From Dyadobacter sp. CY345 (GTDB lineage Bacteria > Bacteroidota > Bacteroidia > Cytophagales > Spirosomataceae), in the NCBI RefSeq assembly GCF_021502725.1, contig NZ_JAKFFS010000002.1:62001-126000 (forward strand): DNA of 64,000 nt. The letters run 5' to 3'. Positions 18,466 through 29,100 of this stretch are shown one piece after another. A model generated the notes under the pieces. The model was not told the DNA's origin. It made no database searches and saw only the letters and a list, made by a program, of their open reading frames with translations. Each line of letters starts with the position of its first letter. Position 1 is the first letter of the stretch. The position numbers and the translations under genes were made by a program.

Positions 18466-19230
18466 TTATTTTTTGCTGCCAAAATAGAGTGTGATAAAGC
18501 CTGATGTATAGAAACTCTTGTTCTGCGCATAAGCCATAATATCAATCTTACGGGTAAAAGTCTCTGCAAGAAACCCGATTTCGACACCAGTAACATTTTC
18601 TCTAAATGCACTTAGCTCAAAGCTGAGAGCGGTTTTTATATGTAATCCCGGCACAACTTTACTTTGTCCAAAACCGGAAAAAAAGCTTCCAACACCTACA
18701 AAGCCTTCATAAGGATCTTGCGTGGAATTAGGATCAACACGTAAAGGAGTCGTAACCACTTGTCCTCCTGCTACTTGTCTTTGTATCATGTAAGGTTTTT
18801 CAAATCCCAGCGAAGGACCAGCGGCAACAATCGCACTGATCGCTATTCCTTCATCCTCATGCCGATTAAATAACGTGATTTCTCTTCCGTATTCCGGACG
18901 TAGAACAAAAAGATAATTTTGTTTTCCATAAACAAACCGTGCGCCGGTATTAAAACTTTGGGCAAGCTCCTTTGGATGTCTTACGTTCACCAGTTCTACG
19001 GCCAAATAACGATATTGGTTTTTACCAAATAATTTGCCGGGAATAGCACTCGAATTACGAAATACAGCTCCACCTAAAATTCCTGAGTTGGTATTGGTTG
19101 TCAGACCGAAGGAAGTAAATGATTTATATACCTCATCAATATCCTCGCCTTTTGCCCTGCGTTGGGCATATATATCCGTGGATAGGAAAACCAGAATACA
19201 GATCGAAAGTAAAAGTTTTACACGAATCAT
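18466..19230 (-). CDS. Hypothetical exported protein, probably an outer-membrane barrel
   Basis: The protein has 254 residues counted from the ATG at 19230. A GTG 30 bp upstream is possible but would put a basic extension before the signal peptide. The signal peptide ends at STDIYAQ. The rest is beta-rich with alternating hydrophobic strands (QYRYLAVELVNVRHP, YLFVLRPEYGRE, ISAIVAAGPSLGFEKP) and a last strand SGFITLYFGSKK. This fits a small outer-membrane beta-barrel of the kind common in Bacteroidota. No function is assignable. It stands 71 bp upstream of lipA on the same strand and could share its transcript. Confidence 0.7.
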   Translation of the reverse strand: MIRVKLLLSICILVFLSTDIYAQRRAKGEDIDEVYKSFTSFGLTTNTNSGILGGAVFRNSSAIPGKLFGKNQYRYLAVELVNVRHPKELAQSFNTGARFVYGKQNYLFVLRPEYGREITLFNRHEDEGIAISAIVAAGPSLGFEKPYMIQRQVAGGQVVTTPLRVDPNSTQDPYEGFVGVGSFFSGFGQSKVVPGLHIKTALSFELSAFRENVTGVEIGFLAETFTRKIDIMAYAQNKSFYTSGFITLYFGSKK

Positions 19231-19441
19231 ATTTACACGAATATATCTCTTTGTGATCACTAAATAAAAGCGAATTGAGGAGTGAAATTACAAAATTATC
19301 GTATATCCTTTCCCATCCTAATTCCACATTAACGGTTTTTTGTACATTTATGTTCTTTAAACGTAAAAAGAATCAAAAAAGCCTGTTTTAAGCTTCATTA
19401 GTTGTATAAATTGTCTTTTAATTTTTAATAAACCTATCGTT

Positions 19442-20713
19442 TTGTCGGAATTTTTGTATCAGTTGGCAATGAATGCCTTTTCCGGGCTTATGCATATTGC
19501 GGCAGCATTCAGCCCAAAAGTGAAATTGGGTGTAACAGGTCGTGAAGGACTCATTGAAAAACTTGAAAAGACGATTCCATCCCTGATCAATGGTCGGCCG
19601 GTGGCCTGGTTTCATGCCGCTTCTCTCGGAGAATTCGAGCAGGGAAGACCTGTAATGGAAGCCTTTAAAAGAGAATATCCGGATTTTTTTATCCTGTTGA
19701 CATTCTTTTCTCCATCCGGATATGAAGTTCGGAAAAATTATGCCGGAGCAGATTATATCTGTTATCTGCCGATTGATACTGAAAGTAATGCAAAGAAATT
19801 TGTAACACTGTTTCAGCCAACCATTACCTTTTTTATTAAATACGAGTTCTGGTATAACTATTTGTCGGAGCTCAAAAAGAGCGGTTCTTATATTCTTTCG
19901 TTTTCAACAATATTTCGTCCGGATCAGCTTTTCTTCAAAACTTACGGTGGTTTTTATAGAAAAATGCTCTCTTATTTTGATCATCTTTTTGTCCAGAATG
20001 ATGTGTCTTTACAACTATTGAGAGGTATCGACATTGACCAATGTTCGCTTGCTGGCGACACGCGTTTCGACCGTGTTTATGCCATTGCGAAAGGGATAAA
20101 AAATTTGCCAGAAATTGCTTCTTTCAAAAATAATACACTTTGTATGGTCGCCGGATCTGTCTGGGAAGCGGATATGCAGGTGCTGATTCCTACATTGAAT
20201 GAAATTGAGAAGCCTTTGAAGGTCATTTTTGCGCCGCATGAAATTGACCAATCGCATATGGAAAGCTGGCAAAAGCAGTTGAAGGGAAAATCAATGTTAT
20301 ATTCTCAATATAAAAAAGCGGTTGATTCAAATTCACCAGTTGTGCCTTTCGATTATCTGTTTATTGACAATATCGGCATGTTGTCATCTTTATATAGTTA
20401 CGGCGACATTGGTTACATCGGAGGATCTTTTGGCTCGGGTTTACACAATATACTTGAAGCCGCAACATTTGGGTTGCCGATTCTTTTTGGGAATAAAAAG
20501 TATCAAAAGTTTCAGGAAGCTGTTGATCTGATTAAGGAAGGAAGTGCAAAGGCAATCGCGGATTCTGATGAAGCAAAACGATATCTGGGAGAATGGATGA
20601 CTGATGATGTAAAGCGAACTAAACTTAACGCGATCAGCGAAAACTATGTCGCTTCCAGAATCGGAGCAACGGAAATAGTTATGAAAAAGGTAAGGAATAT
20701 TCTGACGAAATAA
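19442..20713 (+). CDS. waaA: 3-deoxy-D-manno-octulosonic acid (Kdo) transferase
   Basis: This inner-membrane-associated glycosyltransferase of 423 residues adds Kdo to lipid A precursor during lipopolysaccharide synthesis. It has the N-terminal hydrophobic anchor, then FHAASLGEFEQGRP (57-70) with the catalytic glutamate region. Other marks are FIKYEFWYNYL, AGSVWEAD, and the donor-site GSFGSGLHNILEAATFGLPI near residue 325. The start is TTG at 19442. The next ATG at residue 10 would cut into the conserved N-terminal helix, so TTG is preferred. A shared terminator separates it from the convergent ROK regulator gene. Confidence 0.93.
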   Translation: MSEFLYQLAMNAFSGLMHIAAAFSPKVKLGVTGREGLIEKLEKTIPSLINGRPVAWFHAASLGEFEQGRPVMEAFKREYPDFFILLTFFSPSGYEVRKNYAGADYICYLPIDTESNAKKFVTLFQPTITFFIKYEFWYNYLSELKKSGSYILSFSTIFRPDQLFFKTYGGFYRKMLSYFDHLFVQNDVSLQLLRGIDIDQCSLAGDTRFDRVYAIAKGIKNLPEIASFKNNTLCMVAGSVWEADMQVLIPTLNEIEKPLKVIFAPHEIDQSHMESWQKQLKGKSMLYSQYKKAVDSNSPVVPFDYLFIDNIGMLSSLYSYGDIGYIGGSFGSGLHNILEAATFGLPILFGNKKYQKFQEAVDLIKEGSAKAIADSDEAKRYLGEWMTDDVKRTKLNAISENYVASRIGATEIVMKKVRNILTK

Positions 20714-20723
20714 TTTATAGATA

Positions 20724-20754
20724 ACCGGGAAGACATAATTTTCATCTTCCCGGT
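20724..20754. terminator. Bidirectional terminator between waaA and the ROK regulator
   Basis: The perfect 10-bp arms ACCGGGAAGA (20724-20733) and TCTTCCCGGT (20745-20754) enclose an 11-nt AT-rich loop. The genes on both sides converge on it, and T-rich sequence flanks both ends. Confidence 0.8.
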
Positions 20755-20761
20755 AATAATT

Positions 20762-21997
20762 TTATCCCAAAGGAGACGAAAATTCTTTAACAATCAGGTG
20801 TTCAAACAAATGTGCCTGTGTTCCAAGCAATCTTGCTTTTGGACCCAATTTAGAAATATGAATGGAAAGCGTATTTTTGAAATCAGATAAGCAATATTTG
20901 TTGATCGCCTGCTCAATCGGATTGGATATAAACGGACCAGCTTCTGCCAATAAACCGCCTACGATAATTACTTCCGGATTAAAAAGATGCACAGCCGTCG
21001 CCAGCCCTTTACCCAATTCTGTTCCGACAGTGCTCAACAAATCGATTGAAAACTCATCACCTGCGTGAACGGCTTCAATAATATGGCTTGTATCCAATAA
21101 GTCAAGATTGTCATTTACCAATTGAGAGAGAATCGTGGCTTGCCCACTCGTAATACCTTCTTTTGCTCTGCGAATCAAAGCCATTGCAGAAGTTGTTGTA
21201 TCAAGGCAGCCGATTTTTCCACAATGACAAAGTAAGCCATCAGGTTTGACCTGAATATGCCCTAATTCACCCGCAAAGCCGGACGCACCGTTAAAAACTT
21301 CACCATTTAACAAAATTCCTAAACCAACGCCCCAGTCAATATTAATCGTTAAAACCTGCGATTTATTGATTGCATAACCAAAACGATGTTCTCCGATTGT
21401 CGTAGCTTTTGTATCATTACATAAGCATACTGGCAGATTAAAATAATTTTTTAGATAGGTTGATAATGGAACACCAGGAGGTGTAAGATTAAGATAGGTC
21501 AGGTTTATTCCTTGTCCTGCATTAATCAAACCGGGCATTGAAACCCCGATTCCCCATAACTTTTCACGTGGTATATCGTGAAATTTCAAAAATGATTCAG
21601 TTTCCTGAAATAATTCTTCGAGAAAACTTGAAGAATCATCCAGCCTGATATCAACTTTACGCTTGACGATGATCTGATTATGTAAATCAAAAATTACCAG
21701 ATGTGTATCATGGCGGTTGATATCCATGATCAAAGTCAAATATTTTTTACTATTCAATCCATATAAAACCGGAGGGCGGCCGGCTCGTGCTGGGCCAGTA
21801 CCACTTTCGGTAATCCAGCCTTCACGGATAAGTTCGTTCACAATACCGGTTGCAGATGGTATACTGGCATGAAACAAACGGGCCATTTTATTAATGGAGG
21901 TATCGCCTGACTGGTATAATTCTAGTAAAAGATTACTTCTGAGACGGTTTTTTCTAATATCAATAACGGAATTTGGCTCCTCAACAGCAGAATTCAT
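20762..21997 (-). CDS. ROK-family transcriptional regulator (NagC/XylR-like)
   Basis: This 411-residue protein has an N-terminal winged helix-turn-helix (about 15-75, with INKMARLFHASIPSATGIV) fused to a ROK sugar-kinase-like domain. The ROK zinc site is complete: GHIQV (His247) and CHCGKIGC (257-264). The N-terminal phosphate loop of true kinases, DxGGT, is replaced by MDINRHDTHL, so it probably binds a sugar ligand without phosphorylating it. Such proteins usually repress sugar catabolism genes. No sugar gene is adjacent, so the target is unknown. Two palindromes in the upstream gap are candidate operators. Confidence 0.88.
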   Translation of the reverse strand: MNSAVEEPNSVIDIRKNRLRSNLLLELYQSGDTSINKMARLFHASIPSATGIVNELIREGWITESGTGPARAGRPPVLYGLNSKKYLTLIMDINRHDTHLVIFDLHNQIIVKRKVDIRLDDSSSFLEELFQETESFLKFHDIPREKLWGIGVSMPGLINAGQGINLTYLNLTPPGVPLSTYLKNYFNLPVCLCNDTKATTIGEHRFGYAINKSQVLTINIDWGVGLGILLNGEVFNGASGFAGELGHIQVKPDGLLCHCGKIGCLDTTTSAMALIRRAKEGITSGQATILSQLVNDNLDLLDTSHIIEAVHAGDEFSIDLLSTVGTELGKGLATAVHLFNPEVIIVGGLLAEAGPFISNPIEQAINKYCLSDFKNTLSIHISKLGPKARLLGTQAHLFEHLIVKEFSSPLG

Positions 21998-22098
21998 AGC
22001 ATATTTAAAACATGTGGCAATTTAGGGGTTCAGACTATTATCAGCCAATTAAAATGATAGTCAGGGACTAATATATAAAATAATACATTAATTCACCC

Positions 22099-22113
22099 TA
22101 TTTTATTAAAATA
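22099..22113. promoter_or_regulatory. Perfect palindrome upstream of the ROK regulator
   Basis: TATTTTA-T-TAAAATA is an odd-length perfect palindrome with 7-bp arms, 102 bp upstream of the regulator start. It resembles the AT-rich half-sites of NagC-type operators in outline only. It could mediate autoregulation. Confidence 0.35.
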
Positions 22114-22122
22114 ACTTAATAA

Positions 22123-22145
22123 ACTATTTTCAATTTGTTAATAGT
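22123..22145. promoter_or_regulatory. Second inverted repeat upstream of the ROK regulator
   Basis: ACTATT and AATAGT arms are separated by 11 bp, one turn of DNA, and lie 10 bp from the previous palindrome. The spacing suits a dimeric winged-helix regulator, but the sequence is AT-rich and chance is possible. Confidence 0.3.
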
Positions 22146-22288
22146 ATATCAATATATCAGGAAAAGGCACATACGGCAAATAAACTACTTTATCTTTAAC
22201 ACCCTTTTTACAATAATTTCCATATCACGCCCGACTACCTAAAAGTTCTGTTATATTCGTCATCATATAAGTTATTGAAATCGTTAGA

Positions 22289-23224
22289 ATGGAGTTTGAA
22301 AAAGGATTGGTAATTCGCTCGACAGGTTCCTGGTATGAAGTCCGGGACGACCGCGACGGACATATCTGGCAATGCCGGTTGAAGGGAAAATTTAAAACGA
22401 TGGGTTTAAAAGTGACAAACCCAATCGCGGTGGGAGATTATGTGCGATTTGAAATTGAGGATGAAAATCAAAACTCAGGGATTATTTATGAAATTTTACC
22501 TCGGACCAACTATGTAGTCCGCGCTTCGGTGCATAAAACGGCGCATTCACATTTAATTGCGGCAAATGTTGACCAGGCTATACTAATTGCGACATTGGTT
22601 TTTCCACGTACCTCACTAGGTTTTATCGATCGTTTTCTGGTAGCCATTGAATCGTTCAGGATTCCCGGTGTTATTATTTTTAATAAGCAGGATTTGCTGA
22701 ATGATGAAATCAAGGAATTTCAGACGCAGTTGATGGATCTGTATACCAGTCTGGGTTATACGTGCATGGCTACAACAGCTGTAACAGGCGAAGGACTGGA
22801 AGATTTCAGGCAGCTTTTGAAAGGAAAGGTTTCGCTTTTGTCAGGTCATTCAGGTGTTGGAAAATCAACATTGGTCAATACGATTGCGCCAACTTTGGAT
22901 ATTAAAACCCAGGAAGTTTCAACATTTGCTAACAAAGGGGTACACACGACAACGTTTGCAGAAATGTTTGAACTTGAACCCGGAACGTTCATCATCGATT
23001 CTCCGGGTATCAAAGAACTTGGTCTGGCAGATATGAAACCGGAAGAGATCAGTCACTATTTTCCTGAAATGCGTAAGCGGTTGAATGAGTGCCGGTTTAA
23101 TAATTGTCAGCATATCAATGAACCAGGTTGCGCAATTAAAGACGCCGTAAGCAATGATGAAATCGCATTTAGTCGCTACGAAAGTTATTTAAGTATGGTT
23201 GGGGGAGGAGATAACCGCAGATAG
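22289..23224 (+). CDS. rsgA: Ribosome small-subunit-dependent GTPase A
   Basis: This circularly permuted GTPase of 311 residues helps late assembly of the 30S ribosomal subunit. It has an N-terminal OB fold and the permuted GTPase order: FNKQD (G4, Asn132) first, then GHSGVGKS (G1, 186-193) and IDSPGI (G3, Asp237). It ends with a zinc-binding C-terminal domain with CRFNNCQHINEPGC. All motifs are intact and the length is normal. Methylmalonyl-CoA epimerase follows after 19 bp in the same direction. Confidence 0.97.
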   Translation: MEFEKGLVIRSTGSWYEVRDDRDGHIWQCRLKGKFKTMGLKVTNPIAVGDYVRFEIEDENQNSGIIYEILPRTNYVVRASVHKTAHSHLIAANVDQAILIATLVFPRTSLGFIDRFLVAIESFRIPGVIIFNKQDLLNDEIKEFQTQLMDLYTSLGYTCMATTAVTGEGLEDFRQLLKGKVSLLSGHSGVGKSTLVNTIAPTLDIKTQEVSTFANKGVHTTTFAEMFELEPGTFIIDSPGIKELGLADMKPEEISHYFPEMRKRLNECRFNNCQHINEPGCAIKDAVSNDEIAFSRYESYLSMVGGGDNRR

Positions 23225-23243
23225 GATTCTAAAATCTCTGAGC

Positions 23244-23657
23244 ATGAAAAATGTTGAACATATTGGAATTGCGGTCAGAGATCTTGAAGCTGCTGAAAAA
23301 TTGTTCGGTGCTTTGTTCAATAGTAAACCTTACAAAAAAGAGACAATCGCTTCTGAACTGGTAGAAACATCGTTTTTTAAAATAAATCAGACTAAAATTG
23401 AGCTGCTGCAAGCTATGGATGCTGACAGTGCGATTGCTAAGTTTATAGAAAAAAAAGGCGAAGGATTCCACCATGTTGCTTTTGAAGTAGATGATATCGT
23501 TTCAGAAATGGAGCGATTGAAAGGTGAAGGTTTTACCTTATTGAACGATAAACCAAAGCCGGGAGCGGATAATAAACTTGTTTGTTTTCTACATCCTAAG
23601 GGAACCAATGGCATACTGATTGAGCTATGCCAGGAAATAATAAAGCCGGATCGTTAA
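23244..23657 (+). CDS. mce: Methylmalonyl-CoA epimerase
   Basis: This vicinal-oxygen-chelate enzyme of 137 residues interconverts the (R) and (S) forms of methylmalonyl-CoA in propionate/succinate metabolism. Metal ligands appear in NVEHIGIAV (His), in the strand with KIELLQA (Glu), in GFHHVAFEV (His) and in ILIELCQ (Glu). I chose the ATG at 23244. A TTG at 23199 would overlap rsgA and add 15 residues not seen in the family. The gene is probably cotranscribed with rsgA. The mutase subunits are not in this window. Confidence 0.92.
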   Translation: MKNVEHIGIAVRDLEAAEKLFGALFNSKPYKKETIASELVETSFFKINQTKIELLQAMDADSAIAKFIEKKGEGFHHVAFEVDDIVSEMERLKGEGFTLLNDKPKPGADNKLVCFLHPKGTNGILIELCQEIIKPDR

Positions 23658-23670
23658 AAATCCGGCTTTA
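23641..23670. terminator. Bidirectional terminator between mce and tamL
   Basis: The arms TAAAGCCGGAT (23641-23651) and ATCCGGCTTTA (23660-23670) form an 11-bp perfect stem. The left arm overlaps the last codons of mce. The tamL stop lies 10 bp beyond on the other strand. Confidence 0.85.
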
Positions 23671-23679
23671 TTATTTTGG

Positions 23680-26133
23680 TTAGAATGGAAGTCCTACTGC
23701 AATATTAAGTACTAAATTTTCTTTTCGCCAGGCCTGACTTCCAAAATTAATTTCTTTGAATACCCAGGGATTTTTATATTTCACGGGAGCATCAGGATCA
23801 AAAGGTGCATCCGGGTCTGTGGCGACGGGCGTATTAGTATACCATGGTTTCCTGAATGGTGTTGCAAGATCCAGACGGAAAACCAGAAATGAAAAATCCA
23901 GACGAAGACCTATACCACCGCCTACGGCAACCTGGTTTAAAAAGTTCTTCTTAAAAACAGATTCAGAGCCGTAGCCTTCCGATGCGTCTCCACGATAGGA
24001 CCAGATATTTCCGGCATCAACAAATACAGCACCACCGATAATGTCAGTAAATTTCAAACGGACCTCCGAATTTGCTTCAAGCCTGATGTCGCCAAACGAT
24101 TGATACCCAAACAGTCTGATTGAGGATGTATCCTGATAATATGCACCAGGTCCAATTGCTCTTGCCCTGAATGCACGAAGGCCGGTACTTCCTCCGCCAA
24201 AATATTGTTTAAACTGAGGCATTGGCATGGCTCTGGAATTTCCAAATGGGATACCCACCCCGCCCAGTAATCGGTTAGCCCACTTTATTCTTGAATTGAT
24301 CGTTCTGTAATACCTAATGTCTCCATCAAATTTGACGAACTGTAAAATAGGTACGCCAAAGAGCTCTTTGGCAGGATTATCCGTCGTACTAGCATCTGGT
24401 TTTTTACCGAAAAGACTTAGTAAATTTCCGCCGTAGTCAATACCACCGAGCATGACAAACTGGTTTTTGCTAAATGGGCGGGGTGTTGGGCGGTAAGAGA
24501 CAGAATAATTGGAGCCCATAATGATATATTTGGTTTCAAATAAGTCTATTAACCTCCTGGCTTCAAGAGGACTTAAATTAGGGCTATCAATAATTTCGGC
24601 ATATTTCAGAACATCGACATTACGAGGCTCAACAAAGTTTATCGCAATCGGTGTCAGGTTATGTTCCAGTTTCGAACTTTTACTCCACACATAAGAATAA
24701 TCAAAACGGATAGAGCGCGTTGTGTAAAAACCTCGCTGAATCCTGTTTTCATAGGTAAGAGCCATCACTGTTTTTGGTAAAACCTGGCTTCTTTCCGGAC
24801 GGATTCTGACAAAAGGTACAACAAATCTTGGAAACGAAAGACTGGCAATAGCACCATATCTAACAAATTCATTTCCAACCCTGCCCGGGTTTTCTACCCG
24901 GTTTCCACCTAGCTGCACATCAAATCCAAAATAAGGGCTTAGTGTGAAAATCTCACCGCCGCGCAAAAAGTTTCTGTTTTTAAGGTTTACCCTAAGTTCA
25001 GAACCTCCGAGGTTGTTGGATTTTGTACTCGCACTCAATACCGTTTGCAACGATTTCTTTTTCAGCGGCGCCAGATTGTAATACACATTTAACATCGCAG
25101 AATCGGATCTTGGCACCAGTTCAAAGCTGTTTTTTACAAATTTGAAATTCTGGAAATTGACAAGTCTGGAAACCGAAAGATCCTGTTGGGTATTGGTATA
25201 AAGATTTCCCTTGCGAAAAGCGATCGCATCATAAAATATCCGGCGTTTGTAGAGCTTTCCAGGATCGTTAATATTCAAACCACGCCTTACAGGTCCTTTA
25301 TTCGTCGCGCTGTCAGCACTTTTGTCCTCATTGGTACCGGTATTGACAAAAATATTATTGATATAATATTGTTTCAAAGCTGTTTGAGCAGTCTCCTTTT
25401 TCACCTCAAGGTATAAATTAACCTGTTGCTGAGCCAAAGTAGAATCCTGCTTACCAATCGTGGAATCAACGCGCATAATAAGATAATCAGGGTTGAAATA
25501 ATAATAACCCTTTCCTTTCAGCAATTGCTCAATCCTGGAACGTTCAGCAGTAACGACATCAAGCCGAATCGGATCGCCTTTTCTGAGATAGGAGTCCTTT
25601 TTTGTTCTGACAAAGTCCTTATTAAATTGCGCGCTGTCGGGTACAACAAAATTAATTTCATTAATAAAATATCGCGGCATAACATAAGCCTCATACTCAG
25701 AGATCGCAGTCCTTTTCTTTTCGTTGTGTTTAATTACGCCTTTTGCTGAGGATTTGTAGTAACCTTCGTTGTCCATAAACCCAACCATATTGGCTGCATT
25801 AATGTCCACAATTCTCTGATTGGCATAAACCGGAGGCTGTCCAAGTTTTTTTCTAAACCAGCTGCGCAATCCACCTTCATCCTTTGGTTCGCCAATCCAA
25901 TAGTAAAACCAAACTTTCCACGGAAAACCTAAAAGTGTACTATTCGGCGGCGGTTTTATTATAGCTTCGAGACTGGTTGCAAGCTCGCCGACTTTGGGCT
26001 TGCTCAGAGAGTCCGGTATTACCTTTACACTATTCCCAACATACAGGCTTTGGCCAGCCGGGACGTACTTTCTAACTGAGCAGCTGCCCAGCAAAATACA
26101 AATCACTAAGATGGCTAAAGAATTAATTTTCAT
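23680..26133 (-). CDS. tamL: TamL-type outer-membrane lipoprotein of the BamA/TamA (Omp85) superfamily
   Basis: This outer-membrane barrel of 817 residues serves the translocation and assembly module. TamL is the Bacteroidota TamA variant that carries a lipid anchor. The N-terminus has a lipobox LLGSC (Cys18), then QSLYVGN. POTRA-like regions follow at about 100-330 (RGLNINDPGKLYKRRIFYD), then a surface-antigen/D15 barrel with GGSTGLRAFRARAIGPG and a last strand ENLVLNIAVGLPF. I use the ATG at 26133, where the first codons give a clean lipoprotein signal. A GTG at 26157 would add eight basic residues. It overlaps the end of tamB by 11 bp, which points to translational coupling. Confidence 0.9.
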   Translation of the reverse strand: MKINSLAILVICILLGSCSVRKYVPAGQSLYVGNSVKVIPDSLSKPKVGELATSLEAIIKPPPNSTLLGFPWKVWFYYWIGEPKDEGGLRSWFRKKLGQPPVYANQRIVDINAANMVGFMDNEGYYKSSAKGVIKHNEKKRTAISEYEAYVMPRYFINEINFVVPDSAQFNKDFVRTKKDSYLRKGDPIRLDVVTAERSRIEQLLKGKGYYYFNPDYLIMRVDSTIGKQDSTLAQQQVNLYLEVKKETAQTALKQYYINNIFVNTGTNEDKSADSATNKGPVRRGLNINDPGKLYKRRIFYDAIAFRKGNLYTNTQQDLSVSRLVNFQNFKFVKNSFELVPRSDSAMLNVYYNLAPLKKKSLQTVLSASTKSNNLGGSELRVNLKNRNFLRGGEIFTLSPYFGFDVQLGGNRVENPGRVGNEFVRYGAIASLSFPRFVVPFVRIRPERSQVLPKTVMALTYENRIQRGFYTTRSIRFDYSYVWSKSSKLEHNLTPIAINFVEPRNVDVLKYAEIIDSPNLSPLEARRLIDLFETKYIIMGSNYSVSYRPTPRPFSKNQFVMLGGIDYGGNLLSLFGKKPDASTTDNPAKELFGVPILQFVKFDGDIRYYRTINSRIKWANRLLGGVGIPFGNSRAMPMPQFKQYFGGGSTGLRAFRARAIGPGAYYQDTSSIRLFGYQSFGDIRLEANSEVRLKFTDIIGGAVFVDAGNIWSYRGDASEGYGSESVFKKNFLNQVAVGGGIGLRLDFSFLVFRLDLATPFRKPWYTNTPVATDPDAPFDPDAPVKYKNPWVFKEINFGSQAWRKENLVLNIAVGLPF

Positions 26134-29100
26134 TTTTTTGTTTTTGAAAAATTTCACGGAATAAATCGTAGTCGGCCGTTATAATAAAACTCACACCAGT
26201 TTCAATTATAAATCCTTCCAAAATTGACTGATATTGGTTTTTTCTGAATCCACGGAATAAGTACCGTCCATCTTTACTAAGTGAATAATCCAGCTGAATA
26301 TTATCAAAGACTTCGGTAGAGCTTGGTGTTTGAGATTTACTTTCCAGTTCAAAGTTTTTACCCACAGAAATCTTTAATCTGTCACCCATAAAAGCCTTGC
26401 TCAAACCAACATTAAGGTCCGTCCTCGAACCCGCTATCTGGTCTGTTGAAGAATTTAGGTTAAGGTCAAGATTGACACCTTTTACCAAATCTCCCGCCAA
26501 ATTATTCAGCTGATCGCTCAAAAGCTGGCTAACACTCTGACGTGCAATTTGCTCTGCGCTTGACCCAATGTTGAAACCTGGTGAAGCCTGGTCGGTAATA
26601 AATTTATTTGTAATCAACAAAGCAAAGGCCTGTTTGTTCATTTCGGAAGGACTTTGTTTCATGTCGGCCCAAAACGTCAGATTCGTAAGATCATTCTTAA
26701 AACTTTCCGGTGCCTCAATACCTGGCTCCACATTGAAGGTAATGTTCGGCGTGGAGAGATTTCCAGTAATGATAATCTGAACCTCAATTGGTACTTTTCT
26801 ATCACCCTTGTAATTATTATCAATCGATCCAGGATCTACCATAACCGGATATACAGCCGTGATATTCAAATCCGCCTTCATCGGATCGCCTGTCCAGATC
26901 AAATTACTTCCTTTTCTGATCTCAAAGTTACGTTTAAGAATTTGCAACGTTAGGTCATATGAACCTTGCGTCACGTCATAGGCACCGATCAAATAAAGCT
27001 GCCCGTTTGGAGATATACCTGTGTTAAGCTTGGCATTTCCTTTTAGCTTGATATTATCTCCATTCAGCTCATCGATAACCACCGTAAACTGGGATTTGTC
27101 ATCAACGTCAATATCCAGAGAAATTTGAGACGCAAAATCCACCATGATCTGCGCGGCAGCATCTGCCGAGTCCGCCTTGGCAACCTGTGTAGGGTCACTC
27201 ATGTCCACAAATTCGATGACGCCTTTGCTCGCGTCACCGGCTTCTGTCACACTGTTTGACATGACCACGGTCACATTACTTTCCGGGTCAACTTTAATAT
27301 TTCCATCCACGACAGATCTACTGCCCTTTCCTTTTACCGTTAAATTAGCATCAATAAGTGCCTTACCATAGAAAAGATCATTTTCCTTTTGGGTGGAATT
27401 CAGCACGCTGAAGTTTTTAGCATCTATTTTCAGATCATAAGCGACATCAGGAAGTGTGGCGATATTCACGCTCCCGTTAACCTTCAACTGTTGGTTAAGT
27501 GAATCTGCGACCGTGAAGTTATTAAAATTGATGCGCTGATCGGCGAATTGAAGTTTTTGGTTTGTTAAAGAATAACGCGTTCCAAGTTGTGTCACACTAA
27601 AAGCGACATCGTCAAAACCCATATTTCCATTTAACTTAGGGCTATCCGTTGATCCGGTAATCGCTACCTTTCCTGACAGATTTCCTGTTGCGCGTTTCAG
27701 TTGTCCGAAACTGAATGCTTCAATTGTTTCTGCCCCAAATTTCTTCATGTCCAATGTGAAATTCAGCGGCTCTTCTTCTTTCAGACGATAACTACCATAT
27801 AGTCGCATATCGTTTTTATCACTGATAAGATTTACACCGACACGAATTCGGTCTTCGGTTTCATTGGTGGAACGGATCGATAAATTTCCAATCGGGATTT
27901 TGGTAAAGGCAAAATTATTAATATCCAGACGGCCGGTATAAACTGGCGAAGTCATGTAATTGCTTAACTTGATTTTTCCACTTAACGTACCCGTCGCCAT
28001 CGTAGAATCCCGGGTCACAAGTGCGGCAAATGGTCCTATTGAAATGCTGTCTGCGACAATATCCAGAGGACTGTTTGGCTGATCTGTCGAAGAGTTAATA
28101 GAAATGGATTGATAATCCTGGCGGATGACAAAGTTTTTGACTAAAACACTATCCGGTGCATATTGTATGTAACCTTCCGTATCTGTCGCCCATTTACGAT
28201 AATCGATCAACAACCCTTCACGAAGACGTAATTGATATCGATTGTCAACCAGCGCCAGATCGCCGTTAATTCCATGTCTGTCTGTCTGTACAGAATCCTT
28301 TACGATAAAATTGAATTTGATGTCGTTTTTGGCAATGTCAGTCGTTAATCCTGCATTTTGCATTCGAAAGCCACCCGTTTGAACATTTCCTATACTTGCA
28401 GTCATGGCTGCTTTCTCCTTAACGCTGCTCAGATTGACCAAAACGCGTTCGGTATGAATACTGTCATACTCAACCAGTGGAATATTCAGACTTGCGACAA
28501 GCGTAGAGTCCTGCTGGTTGTTCAATTTTGCGTGGAGTTGGACAGGCTTCAATTCTGTCAGCTGAGGAGCAAATATTTTGAATAACGGGTGATCTGTTAC
28601 CGTAGCATCGAGCGTAAAATTTACCGGTTTGGTAACCGGTTTATAAGTCAAACCAGGAACGGAAAAGTGTTTGCTTGTTTCTGTAAAAATCGCATCTGCA
28701 ATTTCAGTATAAACAAAATCACCTTCCATCTTTGCATTTAAGAAAGGAGAGGCAATAGTAGCTCTTTTATTTCCGGCCGTGTCGCTAAGCTGAACCGTCA
28801 TATCGGAAATACTGACAGGCCTTTTATGATGCGTCAGAACAAAATCATTTACCGAAACAGTTCCGAGGGGATTTTCAGGATTCGTTGAGGGCATATCAAT
28901 TTTGATATTTCCTTTGATCTGCAAAGAATCATTATATAGGTTCAATGCCGTAAGGTTCAGGTGATTTATATTCGCTTCACCTTTGACACTAGGAAATTCT
29001 TTCGAAAGATCAGCCTGTCCGTTCAGCGATAAATCGATATTCTGATCTTTCATATTGGCTGAAACATTCGCCAAGCTATGATCAATAGCTCCTTTAAGCA

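Noticed and set aside
18996-19260. GTG at 19260 as start of the hypothetical barrel protein
   Set aside because: The ATG 30 bp downstream starts directly at a good signal peptide. The extension is basic and unconserved-looking.
23199-23243. TTG upstream start for methylmalonyl-CoA epimerase
   Set aside because: It would overlap rsgA and add residues before the conserved first strand. The ATG at 23244 fits the family.
26134-26157. GTG upstream start for tamL
   Set aside because: It would place a basic stretch of eight residues before a clean lipoprotein signal. The ATG at 26133 is better.
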